64,000 nt of DNA from Staphylococcus aureus (lineage in GTDB: Bacteria > Bacillota > Bacilli > Staphylococcales > Staphylococcaceae), in the NCBI RefSeq assembly GCF_001027105.1, contig NZ_CP011526.1, positions 2,542,001 through 2,606,000 on the forward strand, in the 5' to 3' direction. Every line of letters starts with the position of its first letter. Positions within the stretch are counted from its first letter, which is position 1. Of this stretch, positions 29,935 through 39,905 are shown piece after piece. Position numbers and translations under genes: made by a program. Under the pieces are notes generated by a model. The model saw only the letters and a list, made by a program, of their open reading frames with translations, was not told where the DNA came from and ran no database searches.

Positions 29935-30162
29935 CTATTCTTCTAATGCAATAGAACAAGCATCGCAATGTCTAATACTTAACTGTTGTCCGTTTACTTC
30001 AATAATACATGGCCCTTTAAATAAACATTTTTGTTTAATCGTTATGATAGCGTCATCTGTTAACCCAAAGGCACTTAGACGATACAACATATTCTCATTA
30101 GCAATATCCATTCGCTTTATTTTATAAGCCTTATTCATTTCACCATTTTTAATGTTTAACAT
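29935..30162 (-). CDS. feoA: FeoA-type protein
   Basis: Small cytoplasmic SH3-like protein of 75 residues needed for FeoB activity. The family pattern is visible in [20 protein letters not shown] and [19 protein letters not shown], the latter with a C-x2-C pair. AGGAG precedes the ATG by about eleven bases. It is the first gene of the feo operon, directly behind a Fur box. Confidence 0.92.
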   Translation of the reverse strand: MLNIKNGEMNKAYKIKRMDIANENMLYRLSAFGLTDDAIITIKQKCLFKGPCIIEVNGQQLSIRHCDACSIALEE

Positions 30163-30182
30163 ACTATTTCGCTCTCCTATTA

Positions 30183-30201
30183 GAAATAATAATCATTATC
30201 A
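30183..30201 (-). promoter_or_regulatory. Fur box of the feo operon
   Basis: On the minus strand GATAATGATTATTATTTC matches the Fur consensus GATAATGATTATCATTATC closely, about 20 bases before the feoA start. Iron repression is expected. Confidence 0.85.
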
Positions 30202-30315
30202 CTTAAAAATCATAACCCTTAAAATTGTAGCTCGCAATACTTTATTTAAATAATTTTCATTTTTCATGTAAAATTTGTGACATTGCAAAAATGTTTTGTA
30301 TAATCACTTCCATGC

Positions 30316-30365
30316 AAAAAACCTCCGCTTCAAATGTCATTGATAGACATTTAAAGCGGAGGCAT
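30316..30365 (-). terminator. Terminator of farE
   Basis: CCTCCGCTTTAAATGTC pairs with GACATTTGAAGCGGAGG, followed on the minus strand by TTTTTT. It lies 13 bases after the farE stop. Confidence 0.92.
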
Positions 30366-30377
30366 GTACATGTTATT

Positions 30378-32867
30378 TTATGATTTATTTCGTAGATTTT
30401 TTTCTAACAATTGATTGAGCTTTTCAATATTTTTATTCAACTGTTCTATATTCGTTGCTTGTTGTTTTGAATTTAGTTGATGCTTGTTTTGATAATCTAT
30501 TAAAGCATCATATAAGAACAATGAACTTGCTGATTGCTGTTTCACTTCTTGGTACAATGCCATCGTTTTATCATCTAGTACTATTGAATGTGCATCATCT
30601 TGCCCATGTGCATCTTGATGTTTCGATACATTTGTTGCACCTTGTGGATATACTTTAAAGGTTGTGTCGTATGTTTCCTTACTATCTTTAGCTTCAGATT
30701 CCTGTGATTCAACCGTTTTATATTTTTCAAGTGCATGTCCTTCAATATCAACTCGTGGAATAATGCGATTCAACCATGCTGGTAAATACCACGAACCTTT
30801 TCCAAACAATTTCGTTAATGCAGGAATTAACATCATTCTGACTACGAAGGCATCAAAGAGTACACCAAACGCTAATGCCATACCCATTGATTTAATCATG
30901 ACATCTTCTTGGAATACAAACGCAAAGAAGACACTAAACATAATTAATGCAGCTGCTACAATAACAGGACCGCTTTCTTTCAATCCTACTTTGATAGAAT
31001 AATCATTATCCCCTGTTTTACTATATTCTTCATGAATTCGCGACATAAGGAAGACTTCATAATCCATCGCTAATCCAAATAAGATACCTATAGTAATAAC
31101 CGGTAAAAATGCTAGCATTGGTCCTGTCGTTTCAATACCAAACAGACCTTTCATAAAACCATCTTGCATTACTAATGTTGTAAATCCTAATGTTGCCATT
31201 AATGACAAGACGAATCCTAAAACTGCTTTTAATGGTATTAGAATTGAACGGAAGACAATCATTAATAAGAAAAATGCTAATACAACAATGACTGAGGCAA
31301 ATAAAGGTATCGCCTCATTTAACTTTTTAGACATATCAATATTAATGACACTTTGTCCCGAAATCTCCGTTTTGAACCCATATTTATCTTGTGCATCTTT
31401 ATGATAATCTCGTAAATCATGCACTAAATCATTTGTACTCTCTGCATTAGGCCCTTGCTTAGGTATCACGACCATCAAAGCGTAATCATTATCTTTACTC
31501 ATTTGTGGTGGCGTAACGATATCTACATTTTTCTTATCTTTAATATCTTTATATACAGACTGTAAATCTTGTTGTAATCCTTGTGGATCATCCTTTTTAT
31601 CTTTCACATTTATCAACATCGGTATTTGGCCATTAAATCCTTCACCAAATTTATCCGAGATAATATCGTAAGCTTTTTTCTGTGTAGAATCTGCTGGTTT
31701 AACACCGTCATCTGGAATACCAAGTCGCATATGACTAACTGGTATTGCAGCTGCTACTAATATGATTAAACCTAGTAATACTGCCGCAAGTGCATTTCCT
31801 GTAATAAATTTAGACCATGGCGTATCAATATCTTTTTTGAATTTAGACTGTAATTTATTCACTTTAATGCGTTTATGGAAAATGCTTATTAATGCAGGTA
31901 ATAAAGTTAAAGCGCTAAGTACTGCAAAAACAACACTAATTGCCGAAGCAAATCCCATTACCGCTAAGAAGTCAATGCCTACTAATGATAAACCACATAC
32001 TGCAATTACAACTGTTACACCAGCAAAAACAACTGCACTACCTGCTGTTCCTATTGCAAGACCAATGCCTTTAATGTAATCTGTTTCAGTTTTCATAACT
32101 TGTCGATATCTGAATAAAATAAATAATGCATAATCGATACCAACTGCTAGTCCAATCATTACGGCTAATGTCAGTGTGACATTTGGTATATCGAATGCAT
32201 AAGTTAACAAACTGATAATACCTACACCAGAGGCTAGACCAATCAATGCACTTATAATTGGTAATCCTGCAGCAATGACTGAACCGAATGTGATTAACAG
32301 TACAACAAATGCAACAATAATACCAACTAGTTCAGAATTACCGCCTACTTCTGTAGATGTCATTCCTGTACCAGTTAACTCTGTTTGTACATTATGATTG
32401 TCACGTAAGTCTTTCAAATGACTTTTAACATTATCTCTAGAGCCATCTTTTAAAGATGTTTGACTAACGTCATATGTGATATCTGCAAATGCAGTTGTTT
32501 TATCTTTACTAATTTGCTTATTTTCATAAGGATCTGATATTTTATCAATGTGCTTGTCATCTTTTTTAATATCATCTAACGTTTTCTTAATATCTTTAGT
32601 AATGTTCGGTTGCACAATACCATCATCTTTAGTCGTCTTAAAGACAACACGTATTTGTGCCTTTTCACTATCTTGATTAAAATGTTTTTCAATCTTTTTA
32701 TTCGTATCTAACGACTCTAATCCTGTCATTTTAATATCATTGTCAAATTTCGGTGCATTTGTAGCAAGTGGTATCAATATTGCAGCTACAATCACTATCC
32801 ATGCAATGACCGCGGACCATTTATGTTTTGCGATGAATGTCCCCATCTTATATAAAAATTTTGCCAA
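30378..32867 (-). CDS. farE: MMPL/RND-type fatty-acid efflux pump FarE
   Basis: Membrane pump of 829 residues with twelve helices in two halves, each preceded by a large extracytoplasmic loop (about residues 40-180 and 400-540). Family motifs include AVGIDYALFILFRYRQ and FGLAMDYEVFLMSRIHEEY. The charged C-terminus (about residues 745-829) is cytoplasmic. The start is a TTG at 32867 with GGAGG eight bases before it. Family knowledge: in S. aureus this pump exports antimicrobial unsaturated fatty acids and is induced by them through FarR. farR is divergent, with TAGWTTA motifs between. Confidence 0.93.
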   Translation of the reverse strand: MAKFLYKMGTFIAKHKWSAVIAWIVIVAAILIPLATNAPKFDNDIKMTGLESLDTNKKIEKHFNQDSEKAQIRVVFKTTKDDGIVQPNITKDIKKTLDDIKKDDKHIDKISDPYENKQISKDKTTAFADITYDVSQTSLKDGSRDNVKSHLKDLRDNHNVQTELTGTGMTSTEVGGNSELVGIIVAFVVLLITFGSVIAAGLPIISALIGLASGVGIISLLTYAFDIPNVTLTLAVMIGLAVGIDYALFILFRYRQVMKTETDYIKGIGLAIGTAGSAVVFAGVTVVIAVCGLSLVGIDFLAVMGFASAISVVFAVLSALTLLPALISIFHKRIKVNKLQSKFKKDIDTPWSKFITGNALAAVLLGLIILVAAAIPVSHMRLGIPDDGVKPADSTQKKAYDIISDKFGEGFNGQIPMLINVKDKKDDPQGLQQDLQSVYKDIKDKKNVDIVTPPQMSKDNDYALMVVIPKQGPNAESTNDLVHDLRDYHKDAQDKYGFKTEISGQSVINIDMSKKLNEAIPLFASVIVVLAFFLLMIVFRSILIPLKAVLGFVLSLMATLGFTTLVMQDGFMKGLFGIETTGPMLAFLPVITIGILFGLAMDYEVFLMSRIHEEYSKTGDNDYSIKVGLKESGPVIVAAALIMFSVFFAFVFQEDVMIKSMGMALAFGVLFDAFVVRMMLIPALTKLFGKGSWYLPAWLNRIIPRVDIEGHALEKYKTVESQESEAKDSKETYDTTFKVYPQGATNVSKHQDAHGQDDAHSIVLDDKTMALYQEVKQQSASSLFLYDALIDYQNKHQLNSKQQATNIEQLNKNIEKLNQLLEKNLRNKS

Positions 32868-32898
32868 AGTATATTGCCTCCTTTTAAAATCAACGTTA

Positions 32899-32991
32899 TA
32901 GTTTAAATATACAGTGTAGATTATTGTTCGATTATAGTATCTATCCCCGACCTCTTAAAGAATCAATTGGAAAATTTTGTATATTAAACTA
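32899..32991. promoter_or_regulatory. FarR operator motifs (TAGWTTA)
   Basis: The farE-farR intergenic stretch holds three copies of the TAGWTTA motif reported for FarR: TAGTTTA at 32899-32905, TAGATTA at 32917-32923 and TAAACTA (reverse) at 32985-32991. Two lie near the farE promoter, the third just before farR. Confidence 0.6.
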
Positions 32992-33011
32992 CACACAAAG
33001 GAGAAATGTAG

Positions 33012-33560
33012 ATGAAAGAGACTGATTTACGAGTTATAAAGACAAAAAAAGCATTGTCGAGTAGCTTGCTACAATTGTTAGAACAGCAATTATTCCAAAC
33101 GATTACTGTCAATCAAATTTGCGACAACGCACTCGTACACCGTACAACATTTTATAAACATTTTTATGATAAATATGATCTTCTAGAGTACTTGTTCAAT
33201 CAATTGACTAAAGACTACTTTGCTAGAGATATCAGTGACCGTCTTAATCATCCATTCCAAACGATGAGTGATACGATTAATAATAAAGAGGATTTGAGAG
33301 AAATCGCAGAATTCCAAGAAGAAGACGCTGAATTTAATAAAGTATTAAAAAATGTCTGCATTAAAATTATGCATAACGATATCAAAAATAATAGAGACCG
33401 TATCGATATTGACAGCGACATCCCAGATAATCTCATATTTTATATTTATGACTCGTTGATTGAAGGTTTTATACATTGGATAAAAGATGAAAAAATTGAT
33501 TGGCCTGGCGAAGATATTGATAACATTTTCCATAGATTAATCAATATTAAGATTAAATAG
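33012..33560 (+). CDS. farR: TetR-family regulator FarR
   Basis: Transcription regulator of 182 residues. The N-terminal helix-turn-helix is FQTITVNQICDNALVHRTTF with YKHFYDKYDLLEYLF; the C-terminal part is a helical ligand-binding domain. AGGAGAAATGTAG precedes the ATG. It is divergent from farE, which it controls in S. aureus in response to unsaturated fatty acids (family knowledge). The third TAGWTTA-like motif lies in its leader, suggesting autoregulation. It is followed by a bidirectional terminator. Confidence 0.92.
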   Translation: MKETDLRVIKTKKALSSSLLQLLEQQLFQTITVNQICDNALVHRTTFYKHFYDKYDLLEYLFNQLTKDYFARDISDRLNHPFQTMSDTINNKEDLREIAEFQEEDAEFNKVLKNVCIKIMHNDIKNNRDRIDIDSDIPDNLIFYIYDSLIEGFIHWIKDEKIDWPGEDIDNIFHRLINIKIK

Positions 33561-33596
33561 TAGATGAGAAACTCATGAGCGTTACCAACATTCATA

Positions 33597-33655
33597 ATAA
33601 AAACGATAGTGTACACGTTAATGAATTCGTGTACTACTATCGTTTTTTATTTTTA
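33597..33655. terminator. Bidirectional terminator after farR
   Basis: AAAACGATAGTGTACACG pairs with CGTGTACTACTATCGTTTT; T runs on both strands. The stop codon of the small minus-strand gene lies in it. Confidence 0.88.
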
Positions 33656-33804
33656 TCGTGCTTATCGCTATTAAAACAACTGATACACAACACATAAACT
33701 ATGAAGAAAAAAATAAATCCGCTATCTAAATGACTTTGACTCAGTTGTTTAAATGACCAAATTGCTAATACAATTCCCATTATTATTGAAATAACGTATC
33801 TCAC
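33637..33804 (-). CDS. Small two-helix membrane protein (55 residues)
   Basis: From a GTG at 33804 the frame reads MRYVISIIMGIVLAIWSF, then a polar turn (KQLSQSHLDSG), a second helix FIFFFIVYVLCISCF, and a highly charged tail ending KHDKNKKR. A TATAGG ribosome-like site lies about eight bases ahead. Two helices, a basic tail and a terminator at its end argue that it is real. Family unknown. It resembles in plan the small protein at 5433-5603. Confidence 0.6.
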   Translation of the reverse strand: MRYVISIIMGIVLAIWSFKQLSQSHLDSGFIFFFIVYVLCISCFNSDKHDKNKKR

Positions 33805-33868
33805 ATTCTTATACCTATAATCCTTTTCTAAAAATATGGTTGCTATTACTTAATTTTTAAAGTTATAA

Positions 33869-33901
33869 ATAAAAAGAGCCAACCGCAATGGATGGCCCTT
33901 G
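33869..33901 (-). terminator. Terminator of rocA
   Basis: GGGCCA pairs with TGGCTC (one G-U pair) across a short loop, followed on the minus strand by TTTTTATTT, 15 bases after the rocA stop. Confidence 0.8.
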
Positions 33902-33915
33902 TTCATTATGAAGCA

Positions 33916-35460
33916 TTAGAACATTTCTGAAACAACCTTTTGTTCTAAGAAGTGTAATAAGTAGTCTGGACTACCTGTTTTAGCGTCCGTACCTGACATT
34001 TTGAAACCACCAAATGGATGGTATCCAACAACTGCTGAAGTACAGCCTCTGTTAAGGTATAAATTGCCTACATCAAATTCGTTTACCGCTTTAATCCAAT
34101 GCTCGCGATTATTTGTAATCACTGCACCAGTTAAACCGTAATCTGTATCATTTGCAACCTCAATTGCTTCATCAAAATCGTTAACTTTCACAAAGCCAAC
34201 AACTGGACCAAAAATTTCTTCTTGCATGATTCTATCTTTAGATTTAAGTCCTGAAATGATTGTTGGTTCTACAAAGTAACCTTTTGAATCATCAGTGCCG
34301 CCACCTTGTTCTAATTTACCTTCTTCTTTACCAATCTCAATATAATTTTTAATCTTATCAAATTGTTTTTTATTAATAACTGGGCCCATATACGTATTGT
34401 CTACAGTATTGCCCAACGTTAATTCTTTTGTTAATTTGATTGATTTCTCTAATACTTCGTCATAAACGTCTTTATGCACAATTGCACGTGAACATGCTGA
34501 ACATTTTTGACCAGAAAAACCAAATGCTGACGTTACAATAGCTTCTGCTGCCATATCTGTATCAATATTTTCATCAACTACAATGGCATCTTTACCACCC
34601 ATTTCAGCGATAACACGTTTCAAGAAGTTTTGACCTTCTTGAACAACGGCACTACGTTCATAAATTCTAGTACCTGTCGCACGTGATCCTGTAAATGTAA
34701 CGAAATGCGTATCTTTATGATCAACTAAGTAATCACCAATTTCTTTCGGATCACCAGGAACAAAGTTAACTACGCCTTTTGGTAATCCTGCTTCTTCTAA
34801 AATTTCCATTAATTTATAAGCGATATAAGGTGTATCCTCAGCAGGTTTCAATAACACTGTATTACCTGCCACAACTGGTGCTAAAGTTGTACCAGCCATA
34901 ATCGCAAACGGGAAGTTCCACGGCGGAATTGTAACACCTGTACCAATTGATTTATAGAAATATTTATTGTGTTCACCTTCACGATCAAGTACTGGCTTAC
35001 CTTGAGCCAAGTCCATCATTGAACGTGCATAGTATTCAATAAAATCAATACCTTCAGCTGCATCACCAACTGCTTCATCCCATGGCTTACCTGCTTCATA
35101 AACCATAATTGCTGCAATTTCCGCTTTTCGACGACGAATAATTGCCGAAACACGTAACATAAGCTCTGCACGATCATTTGCTGACCATGTTTTCCAAGAT
35201 TTATAAGCTTCGTTTGCTGCTTTAAACGCATCTTCAACATCTTGTTTTGTTGCCTTTGATGCATTTGCAATCACTTGTGATGTGTCTGCAGGATTGATTG
35301 ATTTAATTTTGTCATCTTTGAAAATCTTCTCTCCATTAATCACTAATGGTATGTCTTGACCTAATTCTTTTTCCACGTCTTTCAATGCTTTCTTAAACAT
35401 ATCCACATTTTCTTGGACTGAAAAATCGTAACCAGGTTCATTTTTAAATTCTACTACCAT
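33916..35460 (-). CDS. rocA: 1-pyrroline-5-carboxylate dehydrogenase
   Basis: Aldehyde dehydrogenase of 514 residues that oxidises P5C/glutamate semialdehyde to glutamate, the second step of proline and ornithine/arginine breakdown. The catalytic cysteine is in [15 protein letters not shown], the general-base glutamate in [12 protein letters not shown], and [12 protein letters not shown] is the nucleotide loop. The start ATG at 35460 has AGGGGG nine bases ahead; a GTG two codons upstream is too close to it. It is a single gene with its own terminator. Confidence 0.96.
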
Positions 35461-35649
35461 GTACACTTACCCCCTATAAATTTTGAAAGTGGTTTAACCC
35501 TTTGATTTAATGATATAACATCATTTAAACTCATTTTACTATGATTAAGGTTAGTTTTGCAATCGCTTTCATTTTTATGTTTTATCACTTATTCTCAAGT
35601 ATTTTGAAATTGATTGGTTACTTTTTAAAATTTATATGGGTCGCAACTG

Positions 35650-36249
35650 CTACTTTATCGTTTCGTCATTTAATGTTTCGGATGGTAGGTCATTATCAAT
35701 TTTACGAACGACTTTACAAGGGTTTCCAACCGCTAAGCTGTGTGGCGGAATATCTTTAGTGACAACACTACCAGCACCAATCACACTGCCTTCTCCAATC
35801 GTCACCCCTGGTAACACGGCTACATGACCGCCAAACCAAGTATTACTGCCAATATGAATGGGTCCGGCTTTTTCAAAACCTTCATTTCTATGATGGAAAT
35901 TAAGTGGATGTGTCGCTGTGTAGAATCCACAATTAGGTCCTATAAAAACATTATCGCCAATTGTAATCTGTCCACCATCCATAAAGTAACAATTGGTGTT
36001 TACATAGACATTTTTTCCTAGTTTAACGTTCCAACCATAATCTGTATCAAAAGGAATCGAAATACTTACATTGTCTGTTGTTGTTTGAAATAATTGATCA
36101 ATTAATTCCTTTCTTTTATTTGTAGCACTCGGTCTTGTATGATTTAATTCAAAGCAAATATCTTTCGCTCGTGCACGTTCATTGATTAAGTATTGATCAA
36201 AGTTTGCATCGTACCATTTTTCTGCTAACATTTTTTCTTTTTCAGTCAT
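35650..36249 (-). CDS. Hexapeptide-repeat sugar O-acetyltransferase
   Basis: Cytoplasmic O-acetyltransferase of 199 residues, left-handed beta-helix type, like maltose or galactoside acetyltransferase. The N-terminal helical domain ([20 protein letters not shown]) is followed by hexapeptide repeats such as [20 protein letters not shown], whose last histidine is the likely catalytic residue, and [20 protein letters not shown]. The ATG at 36249 is used; a TTG four codons earlier abuts the AGGAG. The acceptor sugar is unknown. Confidence 0.9.
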   Translation of the reverse strand: MTEKEKMLAEKWYDANFDQYLINERARAKDICFELNHTRPSATNKRKELIDQLFQTTTDNVSISIPFDTDYGWNVKLGKNVYVNTNCYFMDGGQITIGDNVFIGPNCGFYTATHPLNFHHRNEGFEKAGPIHIGSNTWFGGHVAVLPGVTIGEGSVIGAGSVVTKDIPPHSLAVGNPCKVVRKIDNDLPSETLNDETIK

Positions 36250-36487
36250 TACACCTTTCAACTCCTAATAACTTATTTACTTGTTTAAAAGTTAATCAAA
36301 TAAACCTTCGCCTATGCAACTAATACGCTATAACATTATGAAATCATGACCTTATCACCCTTATCTATACAATTCTCGCATCAAATACTGCTAAAGTAGT
36401 AGATAAATTCAATACTACAGACGCATTCATTTTTTAATCTATTAACGTACAATGTGAGTAAGAGAAATATAAAGGAGTATGATAGCG

Positions 36488-36679
36488 ATGAGAATATTAA
36501 TTACAGGCACAGTTGCTATCTTAATCATTCTAGGTTTGGTCAAAACGATACAAGATTACGAAATGACAAACGACACGAGTCGTCAGTTGTCAGACAACAA
36601 AGATGATGATAAAGTCATCCATCTTAATAATTTTAAAAATTTACATGCGAAAGAATTTAACCCATCTGATTTCTTTTAA
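36488..36679 (+). CDS. Small membrane-anchored protein (63 residues)
   Basis: One N-terminal helix (MRILITGTVAILIILGLVKT) is followed by a highly charged tail rich in Asp, Asn and Lys ending KEFNPSDFF. The ATG at 36488 is ten bases after AAAGGAG. A strong terminator closes the gene. No family recognised; the layout resembles small regulatory membrane peptides. It lies just upstream of the copper operon but has its own terminator, so it is not part of it. Confidence 0.65.
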   Translation: MRILITGTVAILIILGLVKTIQDYEMTNDTSRQLSDNKDDDKVIHLNNFKNLHAKEFNPSDFF

Positions 36680-36779
36680 GTCACCTAAGAATTGCAAATC
36701 CAGAAGTCATTTAAGTTTTACCTTTCATTCATACATCCTTTAATATTAATTACGACTTCTTTTATATAGATGCTAAGTA

Positions 36780-36828
36780 GAGAGATTGTTGTGCAATGTT
36801 TGCACGGCAATCTCTCTTTTTCTTTTTA
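36780..36828 (+). terminator. Terminator of the small membrane protein gene
   Basis: AGAGATTGTTGTGCAA and TTGCACGGCAATCTCT form a long stem, followed by CTTTTTCTTTTT. Confidence 0.92.
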
Positions 36829-36863
36829 AAATTGGTAAAAGTAAAACGCAACGATTGACTTAT

Positions 36864-36881
36864 ATACCTATAGGGGGTACA
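36864..36881 (+). promoter_or_regulatory. CsoR-type copper operator
   Basis: ATACCTATAGGGGGTAC, about 40 bases before copA, closely matches the CsoR/copper operator seen in Bacillus and staphylococci (ATACC-TA-GGGGGTAT). Copper induction of copAZ is expected. Confidence 0.8.
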
Positions 36882-36918
36882 TTAGACGTGTAACAATGAA
36901 TCACAGGGAGGCAATAAT

Positions 36919-39327
36919 GTGGCTAATACGAAAAAAACAACATTAGATATCACTGGTATGACTTGTGCCGCATGTTCAAATCGTATCGAAAAGAAACTGA
37001 ATAAACTTGATGACGTTAATGCCCAAGTGAATTTAACTACAGAGAAAGCAACTGTTGAGTATAACCCTGATCAACATGATGTCCAAGAATTTATTAATAC
37101 GATTCAACATTTAGGTTACGGTGTCGCTGTAGAAACTGTCGAATTAGACATTACAGGTATGACTTGTGCTGCATGCTCAAGCCGTATTGAAAAAGTGTTA
37201 AATAAAATGGACGGCGTTCAAAATGCAACGGTCAATTTAACAACAGAGCAAGCTAAAGTTGACTATTATCCTGAAGAAACAGATGCTGATAAACTTGTCA
37301 CTCGCATTCAAAAATTAGGTTATGACGCGTCTATTAAAGATAACAATAAAGATCAAACGTCACGCAAAGCTGAAGCGCTACAACATAAATTGATTAAGCT
37401 TATCATATCAGCAGTATTATCTTTACCACTATTAATGTTAATGTTTGTACATCTTTTCAATATGCATATACCAGCACTATTTACGAATCCATGGTTCCAA
37501 TTTATTTTAGCTACACCTGTACAATTTATTATTGGATGGCAATTTTATGTAGGTGCTTATAAAAACTTAAGAAATGGTGGCGCCAATATGGATGTACTTG
37601 TTGCTGTTGGTACAAGTGCAGCATATTTTTACAGTATTTATGAAATGGTTCGTTGGCTAAATGGCTCAACAACGCAACCGCATTTATACTTTGAAACAAG
37701 CGCCGTACTAATTACCTTAATCTTATTCGGTAAGTATTTAGAAGCTAGAGCGAAGTCTCAAACAACCAATGCGCTTGGCGAATTATTAAGTTTACAAGCT
37801 AAAGAAGCACGCATTTTAAAAGATGGTAATGAAGTGATGATTCCTCTAAATGAAGTACATGTTGGAGATACACTTATCGTTAAACCAGGTGAAAAGATAC
37901 CTGTTGATGGCAAAATTATTAAAGGTATGACTGCCATCGACGAATCTATGTTAACAGGTGAATCTATCCCTGTTGAGAAGAATGTTGATGATACTGTAAT
38001 TGGTTCAACGATGAACAAAAACGGTACTATTACTATGACAGCAACAAAAGTTGGCGGGGACACTGCGTTGGCAAATATTATTAAAGTTGTCGAAGAAGCT
38101 CAAAGTTCTAAAGCGCCGATTCAACGATTGGCAGATATTATTTCTGGTTATTTCGTTCCTATCGTTGTTGGTATCGCACTATTAACATTTATCGTGTGGA
38201 TTACTTTAGTTACACCAGGTACATTTGAACCTGCACTTGTTGCGAGTATTTCCGTTCTCGTCATTGCTTGTCCATGCGCATTGGGACTTGCTACACCAAC
38301 TTCTATTATGGTAGGTACTGGTCGCGCTGCTGAAAATGGTATTTTATTTAAAGGTGGCGAGTTTGTTGAACGCACACATCAAATTGATACCATCGTTTTA
38401 GATAAGACGGGTACCATTACAAATGGTCGTCCAGTCGTGACAGATTATCATGGTGACAATCAAACGCTACAACTACTTGCTACTGCTGAAAAAGATTCTG
38501 AACACCCATTGGCAGAAGCCATTGTCAATTATGCAAAAGAAAAGCAATTAATATTAACTGAGACAACAACATTTAAAGCAGTACCTGGCCATGGTATTGA
38601 AGCAACGATTGATCATCACCATATATTGGTTGGTAACCGTAAATTAATGGCTGACAATGATATTAGCTTGCCTAAGCATATTTCTGATGATTTAACACAT
38701 TATGAACGAGATGGTAAAACTGCTATGCTCATTGCTGTTAATTATTCATTAACTGGTATCATCGCAGTGGCAGATACTGTCAAAGATCATGCCAAAGATG
38801 CTATAAAACAATTGCATGATATGGGCATTGAAGTTGCCATGTTAACTGGCGATAATAAAAACACTGCTCAAGCCATTGCAAAACAAGTAGGCATAGATAC
38901 TGTTATTGCAGATATTTTACCAGAAGAAAAAGCTGCACAAATTGCGAAACTACAGCAACAAGGTAAGAAGGTTGCGATGGTTGGTGACGGTGTAAATGAT
39001 GCACCTGCATTAGTTAAAGCTGATATCGGTATCGCCATTGGTACAGGTACAGAAGTTGCCATTGAAGCAGCTGATATTACTATTCTTGGTGGCGACTTGA
39101 TGCTTATTCCTAAAGCCATTTATGCAAGTAAAGCAACCATTCGTAATATTCGTCAAAATCTATTTTGGGCATTCGGCTATAATATTGCCGGTATCCCTAT
39201 AGCTGCATTGGGCTTACTTGCGCCATGGGTTGCTGGTGCTGCAATGGCACTAAGTTCAGTAAGTGTTGTCACAAACGCACTTAGATTGAAAAAGATGCGA
39301 TTAGAACCACGCCGTAAAGATGCCTAG
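36919..39327 (+). CDS. copA: Copper-exporting P1B-type ATPase CopA
   Basis: Copper efflux ATPase of 802 residues in the cytoplasmic membrane. Two N-terminal HMA domains each have [14 protein letters not shown] or [14 protein letters not shown] (about residues 13 and 81). Then come eight helices, with the CPCALG ion-site motif, the phosphorylation motif LDKTGTIT, the SEHPLAEA motif and [13 protein letters not shown] at 36919 follows GGGAGGCAATAAT. CopZ is encoded downstream after an unusually long hairpin-rich spacer. It is regulated by the CsoR-like operator upstream. Confidence 0.97.
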
Positions 39328-39591
39328 ATTCCTTAATAATGAAGGATTCGTTGGTGATTCTGAGATAGGCTAGTGATTGGCTCTATAATGTCGCGGTTTA
39401 CAGTTGGATCTTCGCTCCAACTGCATATATAGTTACACTTTTCGCTTGGCGAATTAGTGTATCTTACCTAATAGCTCCGCCTATTAGGTTCCATCATTAT
39501 TATAAATAATAAGTACACTACGGTTTACAGTTGGATCTTCGCTCCAACTGCATAAGAGCCACTAATTATTATAAATAATAAGTGGCTCTAA
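39328..39591 (+). repeat. Hairpin array between copA and copZ
   Basis: The 279 bases between copA and copZ carry a series of short palindromes. A 34-base unit (positions 39394-39427 and 39521-39554, identical) contains CAGTTGGA-TCTTCGC-TCCAACTG. Between the copies lie ACACTTTTCGCTTGGCGAAT with its AGTGT partner, and CCTAATAG-CTCCG-CCTATTAGG. The last is AGAGCCACT/AGTGGCTCT (39556-39590) just before the copZ ribosome site. It resembles the hairpin at 5106-5138. No open reading frame is supported here. Confidence 0.85.
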
Positions 39592-39606
39592 AAGGAGGTG
39601 AATGCT

Positions 39607-39813
39607 ATGTCACAAGAAATTTTAAATGTTGAAGGTATGAGCTGTGGTCACTGCAAAAGTGCTGTTGAATCTGCATTAAATAATATTGACGGTGTCACTT
39701 CAGCTGACGTTAACCTTGAAAATGGTCAAGTAAGTGTTCAATATGATGACAGTAAAGTTGCTGTATCTCAAATGAAAGACGCAATTGAAGATCAAGGTTA
39801 CGATGTCGTTTAA
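39607..39813 (+). CDS. copZ: Copper chaperone CopZ
   Basis: HMA-domain copper chaperone of 68 residues. The metal site is GMSCGHCKSAVESAL near residue 12; the C-terminal DAIEDQGYDVV is typical. The ATG at 39607 is eight bases after AAAGGAGG. It hands Cu(I) to CopA and belongs to the copAZ operon, although the hairpin array before it could terminate or process the transcript. A convergent terminator follows. Confidence 0.96.
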   Translation: MSQEILNVEGMSCGHCKSAVESALNNIDGVTSADVNLENGQVSVQYDDSKVAVSQMKDAIEDQGYDVV

Positions 39814-39846
39814 TTAGGCAATATTCAACGTCATCAACACCAAATT

Positions 39847-39905
39847 AAAAAATCGAACTGATGAGAATCCCAACAATCCAAATTATCTCATCAGTTCGAT
39901 TTTTA
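39847..39905. terminator. Bidirectional terminator between copZ and the D-LDH paralogue
   Basis: AAAATCGAACTGATGAGA pairs with TCTCATCAGTTCGATTTT; T runs on both strands. Confidence 0.92.

Noticed and set aside
35541-35827. Short plus-strand frames near the acetyltransferase
   Set aside because: They overlap the hexapeptide acetyltransferase on the minus strand and have no ribosome site.
39394-39554. CRISPR array in the copA-copZ spacer
   Set aside because: Only two identical units, the unit is a palindrome, the spacer between them contains other hairpins, and no cas genes are near.
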